From positions 1 through 9,060 of the forward strand of contig DBNU01000017.1 in assembly GCA_002299125.1 (NCBI GenBank): a DNA stretch of 9,060 nt, in the 5' to 3' direction. The stretch is from Proteobacteria bacterium UBA664 (lineage in GTDB: Bacteria; Pseudomonadota; Gammaproteobacteria; UBA7966). How positions within the stretch are numbered: position 1 is the stretch's first letter; every line of letters starts with the position of its first letter. This document shows positions 1 through 6,503 of the stretch, piece after piece. Both the position numbers and the translations under genes were made by a program. The notes under the pieces are model-generated. The model searched no databases. It saw only the letters and a program-made list of their open reading frames with translations, and was not told the DNA's origin.

Positions 1-176
1 GCAGCATGGTCAAGCAGACGCTACGACGTCGCCAGCCCGGCTTCAATGAGAGCTACTACGGTTATTCCGCCTTCGGCGACCTGCTCGAGGATGCCGCCAA
101 GCACGGCCTGCTCACGCTCGAACGCGACGGCAAGTCGGGCGGCTACATCGTGCGACCGGTATATCCGGAGGGTTGA
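1..176 (+). CDS. OST-HTH/LOTUS-domain protein, C-terminal end (partial; probably a NYN-domain protein)
   Basis: The reading frame enters from the left edge (first full codon at base 3) and stops at TGA 174-176, leaving 58 codons. The visible peptide has VKQTLRRRQPGFNESYYGY, then FGDLLEDAAKHGLL, then KSGGYIV and a short PVYPEG tail. The order 'K-x-x-L-+-R-+-P-x-F-N-E-x-x-Y-G', an F-x-x-LL-E-x-A segment and a closing GGYIV is the pattern of the OST-HTH (LOTUS) winged-helix domain, which binds RNA. In bacteria this domain commonly sits at the C-terminus of NYN-domain (LabA/DUF88-like) putative ribonucleases. The NYN part would lie outside the window, so its presence is inferred. The gene converges on dtd with a 91-bp gap. 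Sure of the reading frame, fairly sure of the domain, unsure of the full-length architecture. Confidence 0.75.
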   Translation, partial: SMVKQTLRRRQPGFNESYYGYSAFGDLLEDAAKHGLLTLERDGKSGGYIVRPVYPEG

Positions 177-228
177 GGCGGCTGGTACCTCCACCGCGCG
201 ACGGCAATCCGCCTCTCGCCGCGGTCGG

Positions 229-249
229 CCGCCTGCGCGGGGATGACGG
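229..249 (+). repeat. Short hairpin-core repeat, copy 1 (half copy)
   Basis: This stretch in the 91-bp convergent gap between the LOTUS-domain gene and dtd matches 19 of 21 bases of 4759-4779. The shared core is CCGCCTGCGCGGGGA followed by YGACG. Only the right half of the element is clear: the left GTCCCCG-type arm seen in copy 2 is degenerate here, leaving a 4-bp CCGC/GCGG stem around CTGC. The rest of 177-267 holds nothing else I can support. It probably belongs to a dispersed intergenic repeat (REP-like) family or is a decayed 3'-end hairpin. Confidence 0.5.
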
Positions 250-267
250 AGTGCGCGGGGCGTCGGC

Positions 268-732
268 TCAGCCGAGTTCAGCGCCCGGGCAACCTCGCAC
301 CCGCAGGCTGAAGGTGGCCGGCCCTTCGTTCACCAGCGCTACACGCATCCCGGCACCGAAGCGGCCGCCGTGAACCGGGCTATGGCGTAGGCTGGCGAAG
401 CCGAGCGCGTGCAGAAACAGCCGCTCGGCATCGGCGGGCGGGGCGCAGGGTGTGAACGACGGTCGTAGCCCTCGGCGGGTGTCTGCCGCCAGGGTGAACT
501 GGGGGACGAGCAGCAGACCGCCCCCCACGTCCGTGAGACTGCGGTTCATGCGACCGGCCTCATCCTCGAACACGCGGTAGCGCAACAGGCGCTCGATGAG
601 GCCCTCGGCGTCGCTCGTGGTATCGCCCCGCTCAACCGCGAGCAGTACCAGCAAGCCCTGGTCGATCGCCCCGAGCGTCTCTCCGCCCACCAGCACGCGG
701 GCCTCGGAGACCCGTTGCAAGAGCCCGATCAT
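268..732 (-). CDS. dtd: D-aminoacyl-tRNA deacylase
   Basis: DTD hydrolyses D-aminoacyl-tRNAs (and Gly-tRNA-Ala), recycling tRNAs charged with the wrong chirality. It is a cytoplasmic homodimer. From the ATG at 732 the protein is 154 residues, somewhat longer than E. coli Dtd because of a short C-terminal tail. It opens with MIGLLQRVSEARV, matching the family's MIALIQRV-type start, which is why I prefer this ATG over the GTG two codons upstream (738). The active-site strand reads VPQFTLAADT (77-80 is PQFT, with the conserved Thr80), and the chirality-selecting Gly-cisPro motif is NEGPAT (135-140). The usual SQFT motif has Pro in place of Ser77. There is no clear Shine-Dalgarno sequence: a strong inverted repeat occupies the upstream region. 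The gene lies 54 nt downstream of typA on the same strand and is probably co-transcribed with it. Confidence 0.93.
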   Translation of the reverse strand: MIGLLQRVSEARVLVGGETLGAIDQGLLVLLAVERGDTTSDAEGLIERLLRYRVFEDEAGRMNRSLTDVGGGLLLVPQFTLAADTRRGLRPSFTPCAPPADAERLFLHALGFASLRHSPVHGGRFGAGMRVALVNEGPATFSLRVRGCPGAELG

Positions 733-737
733 GCCCA

Positions 738-774
738 CATGCCCGCGACCGATCGCGGCGAGGTCGCGGGCATG
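738..774 (-). repeat. Perfect 13-bp inverted repeat between typA and dtd (candidate regulatory hairpin)
   Basis: CATGCCCGCGACC at 738-750 is the exact reverse complement of GGTCGCGGGCATG at 762-774, separated by 11 nt. In the typA-dtd transcript it would form a very stable GC-rich stem beginning 12 nt after the typA stop and ending 5 nt before the dtd ATG, so the normal ribosome-binding region of dtd lies inside the stem. No T-run follows on either strand, so it is not a canonical intrinsic terminator. It could couple dtd translation to typA, act as a processing or stability element, or reduce read-through. The repeat is certain; its role is inferred. Confidence 0.75.
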
Positions 775-786
775 CAGCGGCCCCGC

Positions 787-2619
787 TCAGGCCGTCTCAC
801 TGCTCCGCCCGGCCTTCTTGCGCTCGTGCTCCTTCAGGAATTTCTTGCGGATACGCAGATTCTTCGGCGTGACCTCGACCAGCTCGTCGTCGTCGATGAA
901 CTCCAGCGCCTGCTCCAGATCGAAGCGGATCGGCGGTGTGAGCAGGATGTTCTCGTCCGAACCGGCGGCACGAATGTTGGTGAGTTTCTTGCCCTTCAGC
1001 GGATTGACCACCAGATCGTTGTCGCGCGAATGGATGCCGATGATCATTCCCTCGTACACCTCCTCGCCGTGGCCGATCAGCATGCGCCCACGCTCCTGGA
1101 GGCTGAACAGCGAATAGGCCAGCGCCTTGCCGTTGTCCATCGATACCAGCACGCCGTTCTGGCGCTGACCGATCGCCCCGGGCTTCACCGGCGCGTACTT
1201 CTCGAAGGTGTGGTAGAGCAGGCCCGTGCCCTGCGTGGCAGTGAGGAACTCCGTGCGGAAGCCGATGAGACCGCGCGCCGGTATGAGGTACTCCAGGCGC
1301 ACGCGCCCGCGCCCGTCTGGCGTCATGTCCTGAAGCTCGCCTTTGCGCAGGCCGAGTCGTTCCATGACGGTGCCTTGATGGTTCTCCTCGACATCCACCG
1401 TGAGCTGCTCGACGGGCTCGCACATCACGCCGTCGACCTCGCGGAAGATCACCCGCGGCCGCCCCACCGACAGCTCAAAGCCTTCGCGACGCATGTTCTC
1501 GATGAGAATGGCGAGGTGCAGTTCACCGCGCCCGGAAACGCGGAATGCCGAGGGGTCATCCGTTTCCTCGACCCGCAGAGCCACGTTGTGCAGAAGCTCC
1601 TTCTGCAGCCGCTCGGCAATCTGGCGACTGGTGACGAACTTTCCCTCGCGACCCGCCAGCGGCGAATCGGAGACCTGAAAGGTCATGCTGACCGTCGGCT
1701 CATCCACCGACAGCGGTGGCAGTGCCTCGGGGGCCTTGATGTCACACAACGTGTCGGAGATGAGGATGCCCTCGATGCCCGTGATGGCGATGATGTCGCC
1801 GGCGCTCGCCTCTGGTACTTCCACACGATCGAGGCCGTGGAAGCCGAGCACCTGCAACACACGGCCGCCACGTTGCGTGCCGTCGCGCGAGATGATGGTG
1901 ACGGGAGTGTTGGTGCGCACCGTCCCGCGCTTGATGCGCCCGATGCCGATGGTGCCCACGTAGCTCGAGTAGGCAAGCGAACTCACCTGCATCTGGAAGG
2001 GCCCTTCCAGATCGACGTCCGGCGGTGCCACGCGATCGATGATGGTCTGGAACAGCACCTCCATATCGGTGCGTCCGTCGCTGTTGTCGGGCGTGTGGGT
2101 GGCGTAGCCGTTGAGTGCGGAGGCGTACACCACGGGGAAATCGAGTTGCTCTTCTGTGGCACCAAGGCGATCAAAGAGATCGAACACCTGGTCGATCACC
2201 CAGGCTGGGCGTGAACCGGGGCGGTCGATCTTGTTGACGACGACGATGGGCTTCAGCCCTTGCGCGAAGGCCTTCTGCGTGACGAAGCGCGTCTGCGGCA
2301 TGGGGCCGTCCACGGCATCCACCAGCAACAGCACGCAGTCCACCATCGAGAGGATGCGCTCCACCTCGCCGCCGAAGTCCGCGTGGCCGGGTGTGTCGAC
2401 GATATTGATGCGGTAGTCCTGCCAGCGGATGGCGGTGTTCTTGGCGAGGATGGTGATGCCGCGCTCGCGTTCGATGTCGTTGGAGTCCATCACCCGCTCC
2501 GGCACGATGGCGCGCGGGCCGAGGGTGCCGGACTGCGACAGCAGCCGATCGACGAGGGTGGTCTTGCCGTGGTCGACGTGCGCGACGATGGCGATGTTGC
2601 GAAGCTTGGAGGTACTCAC
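787..2619 (-). CDS. typA: Ribosome-associated translational GTPase TypA/BipA
   Basis: TypA/BipA is an EF-G-like GTPase that binds the 70S ribosome. It supports 50S assembly and growth under cold and other stress. The product is 610 residues, close to the E. coli protein (about 607). Visible GTPase motifs are AHVDHGKTT (13-21, G1), RERGITI (51-57, G2), DTPGH (75-79, G3), NKID (129-132, G4) and SAL (167-169, G5). The EF-G-like and BipA-specific C-terminal domains follow and end in a basic tail (RIRKKFLKEHERKK). The frame stays open for 57 more codons upstream, but homology begins at STSKLRNIAIVAHVDHGKTT. A GTG at 2619 has AAGGA 6 nt upstream, so this GTG is the start. The gene is divergent from the ABC-F gene, with dtd 54 nt downstream on the same strand. 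No disruption seen. Confidence 0.97.
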   Translation of the reverse strand: MSTSKLRNIAIVAHVDHGKTTLVDRLLSQSGTLGPRAIVPERVMDSNDIERERGITILAKNTAIRWQDYRINIVDTPGHADFGGEVERILSMVDCVLLLVDAVDGPMPQTRFVTQKAFAQGLKPIVVVNKIDRPGSRPAWVIDQVFDLFDRLGATEEQLDFPVVYASALNGYATHTPDNSDGRTDMEVLFQTIIDRVAPPDVDLEGPFQMQVSSLAYSSYVGTIGIGRIKRGTVRTNTPVTIISRDGTQRGGRVLQVLGFHGLDRVEVPEASAGDIIAITGIEGILISDTLCDIKAPEALPPLSVDEPTVSMTFQVSDSPLAGREGKFVTSRQIAERLQKELLHNVALRVEETDDPSAFRVSGRGELHLAILIENMRREGFELSVGRPRVIFREVDGVMCEPVEQLTVDVEENHQGTVMERLGLRKGELQDMTPDGRGRVRLEYLIPARGLIGFRTEFLTATQGTGLLYHTFEKYAPVKPGAIGQRQNGVLVSMDNGKALAYSLFSLQERGRMLIGHGEEVYEGMIIGIHSRDNDLVVNPLKGKKLTNIRAAGSDENILLTPPIRFDLEQALEFIDDDELVEVTPKNLRIRKKFLKEHERKKAGRSSETA

Positions 2620-2625
2620 GGTATT

Positions 2626-2630
2626 TCCTT
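2626..2630 (-). promoter_or_regulatory. Ribosome binding site of typA (decides the GTG start)
   Basis: On the minus strand the sequence reads AAGGAAATACCGTG: an AAGGA Shine-Dalgarno core 6 nt before GTG 2619-2617. This fixes the start and rules out the upstream in-frame extension, which would run back through the intergenic region and its promoter. Confidence 0.8.
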
Positions 2631-2706
2631 GGGATGGAGGCAGAGGGGCCGGCGCCTGCAGGTGCGAAGGTGCTCGGTGGCCGAACCCGGGTAAAAAGGG
2701 CCGCGC

Positions 2707-2712
2707 ATTATA
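2707..2712 (-). promoter_or_regulatory. Probable -10 element of the typA promoter
   Basis: The minus strand carries an exact TATAAT (plus-strand ATTATA) in the 182-bp divergent region 2620-2801. It would start transcription near 2700 and leave an 80-nt leader before typA. The -35 box is poor: the best match, TTTCAC at 2739-2734, has an over-long 21-bp spacer, so the assignment rests mainly on the -10. For the divergent ABC-F gene I see only a weak GCTAAT at 2755-2760 and no convincing promoter. Confidence 0.5.
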
Positions 2713-2801
2713 GGCGGAGCCTTGCGGCCAGAGGTGAAAGCCGCCCCTCGTCGGGCTAATCTGCGGGGCCTCCAGCCGGTAGCGACCCACCCAAATCCCC
2801 C

Positions 2802-4700
2802 ATGATCGAGTTTCGCGATTTCACCCTGGCCCGCGCCGGGCGCACGCTGATCCAAGGCCTCACGCTGCAGATCCATCCGGGGCAGAAGGTCGGGCTTACC
2901 GGGGCGAACGGCTGCGGCAAGTCGACACTACTCGCCGCCCTGCGGGGTGAACTCGCGCCGGAACAGGGCAGTTGCACCCGGCCGGCGCAGTGGGTGGTGG
3001 CGCATGTGGCGCAGGAAACCCCCGCGGTCCGCGCCTCCGCCCTCGAATGGACATTGGCCGGTGATGTCGCACTGGCGCGCCTGCGCACGGCGCTGGCGCA
3101 AGCCGAGTTGGCCCACGATGGCGCGGCCCTGGGCGATCTGCACGAGGCGATGGCGGCCTGCGATGGCTACCGCGGTGAGTCGCGTGCGGCAACGCTGCTG
3201 CATGGTCTGGGTTTCAGCGCGGGGGACCATGCACGGCCGGTGGCCGAGTTCTCCGGTGGCTGGCGCATGCGTCTTGAACTCGCCCGCGCACTCATGGCCC
3301 CCTCGGATCTGCTGCTGCTCGACGAGCCCACCAATCATCTGGACCTCGATGCCATCATCTGGCTGGAGCGCTGGCTGGCGAGCTACCGCGGTACCCTGCT
3401 GATGGTGTCCCACGATCGTGATTTCCTCGATGCCACGGTGGCTGCCATCGCCCACATCGAACAGGGCCGGCTCGGTTGGTACCGCGGTGGCTACAGCGAT
3501 TTCGAACGCATCCGGGCCGAGCGGCTCGCCGTGCAGCAGGCGAGTCACGAGGCCGAGCAGCGCCGCGCGGCCGAGCTCCGCGCCTTCGTCGATCGCTTCC
3601 GCGCCCAGGCCACCAAGGCCCGTCAGGCGCAGTCGCGACTCAAGGCGCTGGAGCGCTTGCAGACCACGGAGGCCGTGCGCGTCGCCGGTGGTCCACGCCT
3701 CACCTTCCCCGAGCCGTTGAAGAACCCCGAGCGGCTGCTCACGCTCGATACTGCCCGCATCGGCCACGACGATCGGCCGCTGCTCGACGGCGTGAACCTG
3801 CGCATCTCGCGCGGAGAGCGCATCGGCATCCTGGGTCGGAACGGTGCCGGCAAGACCACCCTCATGCGCGCCCTCGCTGGGGATCTGCCGCTGCTCGCCG
3901 GTGAACGCGTCACGGCACGCGACCTGGAACTCGGCTATTTCGCCCAGCACCAGATCGATGAACTCGACCTCGACGCGTCGCCTTTGCTCGCCTTGCGGCG
4001 CCTCGCCCCGACCACGCGCGAACAGGAGCTGCGCGACTGGCTGGGTCGCTTCGGCTTCAGTGGTGAGCGTGTGGAGACCCCCATCCGGGTCGCCTCGGGC
4101 GGGGAGAAGGCGCGCCTCGCGTTTGCCCTCATCGTGCACGCCCGACCGAATCTGCTGCTGCTGGACGAACCCACCAACCACCTCGACCTTGGCATGCGCG
4201 AGGCGCTGGCCGAGGCGCTGGCGGATTTCGGCGGTGCCGTGGTGCTCGTGTCACACGACCGCCATCTGCTCGCGAGCACCGTCGATGCCCTGTACCTGGT
4301 CGATGCCGGGAAGGTGGCCGAGTTCGCAGGCGATCTCGCCGATTACGCGCGCTGGTCCGCCTCGCGGCAACAGCAGGCGAGCAGCACCGCCGACGATGCG
4401 ACACGGGAAGCGCGGCGCGCCGGACGCGAGGGACTGGCGGCCGAGCGCCAGTCGCGCTTGCGGGAACGCCGACCGCTCGAAAAGGAACTCACGCAGGTGG
4501 AGCGGCGGCTGGCCGCACTCACCACCGAGCAGGCAGCGCTGGATGCGGCCCTGGCCGATCCGGCCCTCTACAGCAGCGGCACCGGCGGCCAGGTGACCGA
4601 ACTCACCCGGCGCAAGACCGGACTCGCCACGGAGGTCGCCACGCTGGAGGAGCGTTGGCTGCAACTGGGAGAGGCACTGGAATCGCTCGCCGAGCCGTGA
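2802..4700 (+). CDS. yheS: ABC-F family ATPase, YheS type
   Basis: ABC-F proteins are cytoplasmic twin-ATPase factors that bind the ribosomal E site and act on the P-site tRNA. They have no membrane domain. This 632-residue protein matches E. coli YheS along its length, for example the start (MIEF, then HPGQKVGLTGANGCGKST), LLHGLGFS, and EFSGGWRMRLELA. Cassette 1 has Walker A GANGCGKST (34-42), signature SGGWRMRL (151-158), Walker B/catalytic LLLDEPTNHLD (171-181, Glu175) and switch His204. A basic linker rich in Arg, Ala and Gln follows (about 235-300, the P-site-tRNA interaction motif). Cassette 2 has Walker A GRNGAGKTT (345-353), signature SGGEKARL (432-439), LLLDEPTNHLD (452-462, Glu456) and His485. 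The tail (about 535-630) is charged and probably coiled coil. The ATG at 2802 matches the family N-terminus but has no recognisable Shine-Dalgarno sequence. Both catalytic glutamates are present, so it should be an active ATPase. Confidence 0.93.
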   Translation: MIEFRDFTLARAGRTLIQGLTLQIHPGQKVGLTGANGCGKSTLLAALRGELAPEQGSCTRPAQWVVAHVAQETPAVRASALEWTLAGDVALARLRTALAQAELAHDGAALGDLHEAMAACDGYRGESRAATLLHGLGFSAGDHARPVAEFSGGWRMRLELARALMAPSDLLLLDEPTNHLDLDAIIWLERWLASYRGTLLMVSHDRDFLDATVAAIAHIEQGRLGWYRGGYSDFERIRAERLAVQQASHEAEQRRAAELRAFVDRFRAQATKARQAQSRLKALERLQTTEAVRVAGGPRLTFPEPLKNPERLLTLDTARIGHDDRPLLDGVNLRISRGERIGILGRNGAGKTTLMRALAGDLPLLAGERVTARDLELGYFAQHQIDELDLDASPLLALRRLAPTTREQELRDWLGRFGFSGERVETPIRVASGGEKARLAFALIVHARPNLLLLDEPTNHLDLGMREALAEALADFGGAVVLVSHDRHLLASTVDALYLVDAGKVAEFAGDLADYARWSASRQQQASSTADDATREARRAGREGLAAERQSRLRERRPLEKELTQVERRLAALTTEQAALDAALADPALYSSGTGGQVTELTRRKTGLATEVATLEERWLQLGEALESLAEP

Positions 4701-4751
4701 GGGGGGCGAGCATGATGGTGTGGTGATTGCTGAGTGGTGCCGGTGTGGCCC

Positions 4752-4779
4752 TGGGTCCCCGCCTGCGCGGGGACGACGA
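4752..4779 (+). repeat. Short hairpin repeat, copy 2 (possible 3'-end hairpin of the ABC-F gene)
   Basis: GTCCCCGC (4755-4762) and GCGGGGAC (4767-4774) form a perfect 8-bp stem around a CTGC loop, about 55 nt past the ABC-F stop. The right side matches copy 1 at 229-249. In both sense and antisense reading it yields the 'PAQAGTQ' / 'PRAGGDPG'-like peptides that dispersed proteobacterial intergenic palindromes commonly give. No T-run follows, so it is not a textbook intrinsic terminator. The remainder of 4701-4851 holds only the ybjQ ribosome binding site. Confidence 0.65.
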
Positions 4780-4851
4780 TACTCATACCCTTCATTGAAC
4801 GCTTTTTGCGCGCTGCGTCCAAGCCGCTCGCCCGCAGCAGGAGTCATCACG

Positions 4852-5172
4852 ATGATCATTACCACCACGCCCAACATCGAAGGCAAGCGCATCACGAAGT
4901 ACTGCGGCATCGTTTCCGGCGAGGCCATCCTCGGTGCCAACCTGTTCAAGGATCTGTTTGCCGGGCTGCGCGATCTGGTCGGCGGACGATCGGCGACCTA
5001 CGAGCGGGAATTGCAGAATGCCCGCGACATCGCCATGCAGGAGATCCGTACGCGTGCCGAGGAGCTTGGCGCGAACGCTGTCGTCGGAGTCGATCTGGAC
5101 TACGAGGTCATGGGCCAGTCGAACGGAATGCTCATGGTTTCGGTCAGCGGGACGGCCGTGATAGTGGAGTGA
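4852..5172 (+). CDS. ybjQ: YbjQ/UPF0145 family protein
   Basis: A 106-residue protein matching the YbjQ (UPF0145, DUF74) family over its full length; the biological role of the family is not established. Diagnostic segments are the opening TTTPNIEGKRI, YCGIVSGEAILGANLFKD (17-34), GLRDLVGGRSATYE (38-51), the Ala/Glu-rich helix around 56-72, and LGANAVVGVDLDYEVMGQ (72-89). It closes on a hydrophobic MLMVSVSGTAV strand. The family has been called 'heavy-metal binding', but only one Cys (Cys18) is present here. The ATG at 4852 is preceded by AGGAG (4839-4843) with 8-nt spacing, which supports this start. No signal peptide or membrane segment is visible. The gene converges on ftsY with a 52-bp gap in which I see no terminator. 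Confidence 0.93.
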   Translation: MIITTTPNIEGKRITKYCGIVSGEAILGANLFKDLFAGLRDLVGGRSATYERELQNARDIAMQEIRTRAEELGANAVVGVDLDYEVMGQSNGMLMVSVSGTAVIVE

Positions 5173-5224
5173 GTCCGCGCCCAACGCAGCCATCGGGACA
5201 CACGGCAGATTGATTCACACCGGC

Positions 5225-6367
5225 TCAGCCCGTGCGCCCGAGCATGGCCTCGACGTAGGCGGCGGGTTCGAAGGGGCGCAGGTCCTCCAGGGCCTCGCCC
5301 ACGCCGATGTAGCGGATCGGCAGCTTCAGCCGATCCACCAGCGCGAAGACGATGCCGCCCCGTGCGGTGCCGTCGAGCTTGGTCACCACCATGCCCGAGA
5401 GTCCCACGGCTTCATGGAACTTGAGTGCCTGGGCCAGCGCGTTCTGTCCGGCCGTGCCATCAATGACGAGCAGCGTCTCGTGCGGTGCGCGGGGATCGAG
5501 CTTGCCCAGCACGCGCTTCACCTTCTTCAGCTCGTCCATCAGGTTCGATTGCGTGTGCAAGCGGCCTGCGGTGTCGGCGATGAGGATGTCGATGTTGCGC
5601 GCCTGGGCCGCCGAGAGGGCGTCATGCACCACCGATGCCGGGTCCGCGCCCTGCGGCTGGGCGATGACGGGAACGGCGTTGCGCTCGCCCCAGGCCTGGA
5701 GCTGCTGCACGGCGGCGGCGCGGAAGGTGTCACCCGCGGCCAGCAGCACGCTGCGGCCCGCGGCGCGGTAGTGCGCGGCGAGCTTGCCGATGGTGGTGGT
5801 CTTGCCCGCGCCGTTGACGCCGATGGTCAGGATCACGAAGGGGCGGTCGCCCTGCTCCGGCAGTTCGAGCGGCTCGGCGTAACCAACCAGACGCGCCGTG
5901 AGCAGATCCGCGAGACCTCGATAGAGCGCCTCCGGGTCCTGCAGCTCATTGCGCTTGAGGCGATTGGTGAGTTCGGCGATGACGCTGCTGGTCGTCTCCA
6001 GGCCCACATCGGCACCGAGCAACAGGGCCTCGAGGTCCTCGAGCGATTCGGCATCCAGGCGCTTGCGCCCGCTCACGATGCGCGCGATGCCTTCACCCAG
6101 CGCCTCGCGGGTGCGCGCGATGCCGGCCTTCAGGCGTCCGAAGAAGCCGGTGCGGTTGCCCACGGGCTCCGCCTCGACCTGGGCCGCGAGGGCTTCAGCC
6201 GCCCGTGTCTCCGGGCCGCTGGGCGCGGATTCCGCAGTCGGCGTCGCGGCCGCTGCGGCCGGGCTGGCATCCGGGCTGGCATCCGGGCTGGCATCCGGGC
6301 CAGTGTCGGGGGAGGTGGTGTCGGCGCTTACGCCCGCGGCAGGCCGCTTGCGACGGAAGAAGAACAT
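5225..6367 (-). CDS. ftsY: Signal recognition particle receptor FtsY
   Basis: FtsY is the membrane-associated GTPase that receives Ffh/SRP with its translating ribosome and passes the nascent chain to SecYEG. The 380-residue product has a short A domain (about 1-70), a four-helix N domain (about 73-165; FFGRLKAGIARTREALGEGI) and the G domain. G-domain motifs are GVNGAGKTT (183-191), DTFRAAA (213-219), DTAGR (265-269), TKLDGTARGG (329-338; many homologues have AKGG) and GVGE (355-358), followed by DLRPFEP. E. coli FtsY is about 497 residues. The difference is the A domain, which here is Pro/Ala/Asp-rich with a PDAS repeat instead of a long acidic region. The N-terminal MFFFRRKRP could be a small membrane-contact segment. 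The Shine-Dalgarno sequence is weak. Divergent from rsmD; ftsE/ftsX do not follow. Confidence 0.96.
   Translation of the reverse strand: MFFFRRKRPAAGVSADTTSPDTGPDASPDASPDASPAAAAATPTAESAPSGPETRAAEALAAQVEAEPVGNRTGFFGRLKAGIARTREALGEGIARIVSGRKRLDAESLEDLEALLLGADVGLETTSSVIAELTNRLKRNELQDPEALYRGLADLLTARLVGYAEPLELPEQGDRPFVILTIGVNGAGKTTTIGKLAAHYRAAGRSVLLAAGDTFRAAAVQQLQAWGERNAVPVIAQPQGADPASVVHDALSAAQARNIDILIADTAGRLHTQSNLMDELKKVKRVLGKLDPRAPHETLLVIDGTAGQNALAQALKFHEAVGLSGMVVTKLDGTARGGIVFALVDRLKLPIRYIGVGEALEDLRPFEPAAYVEAMLGRTG
6261..6308 (+). repeat. 12-bp tandem repeat inside ftsY
   Basis: GGGCTGGCATCC is repeated three times without error (6261-6296), and a fourth degenerate unit GGGCCAGTGTCG follows (6297-6308). 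On the ftsY strand it encodes PDAS-PDAS-PDAS preceded by DTG. Because 12 is a multiple of three, copy-number change keeps the frame and only alters the length of the disordered linker. Confidence 0.92.
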
Positions 6368-6503
6368 GGCGTTGGCAGAGATCCGGAAGTGGGGTTGCGC
6401 CGTCGCCGCTCGATGACGCTGCGATGAAGGGCGCTAGTGTACTGTTTCGGGTGCCGGCCCCCTGCACGGCGTCTCCATCGGCATCAGCCCAGGTCAGCAC
6501 GAC
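6368..6503. promoter_or_regulatory. Divergent ftsY / rsmD intergenic region
   Basis: This 136-bp gap separates the start codons of ftsY (minus) and rsmD (plus) and must carry both promoters unless either gene is read from elsewhere. The only AT-rich patch is around 6435-6447. On the minus strand it gives TACACT (6441-6436), a 4-of-6 match to a -10 for ftsY, with no good -35. I see no convincing plus-strand promoter. An AGGT 9 nt before the rsmD ATG is a weak ribosome binding site. Confidence 0.4.

Noticed and set aside
263..275. TCGGCT-C-AGCCGA palindrome overlapping the dtd stop
   Set aside because: The 1-nt centre does not allow the full stem and it is only six bases per arm; expected by chance in GC-rich sequence.
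715..2214. 499-codon open frame on the plus strand antisense to typA
   Set aside because: It mirrors typA. Its peptide is rich in His, Arg, Ala and Asp with no family motif, as expected for an antisense frame in GC-rich DNA.
2620..2790. 57-codon N-terminal extension of TypA
   Set aside because: It would span the -10 promoter element and lacks family similarity; the GTG at 2619 has an AAGGA ribosome binding site and the expected N-terminus.
2928..4181. 417-codon open frame antisense to the ABC-F gene
   Set aside because: The sense frame carries two complete ABC cassettes; the antisense product has no recognisable domain.
4568..4949. Small minus-strand frames reading VPAQAGTQ or PRAGGDPG
   Set aside because: These are translations of the intergenic hairpin repeat, a common source of false small proteins.
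5210..6427. 405-codon open frame antisense to ftsY, with GIRAGIRAGIRA-like repeats
   Set aside because: The repeats are the reverse reading of the FtsY PDAS tandem repeat, and the frame covers the clear FtsY motifs on the other strand.
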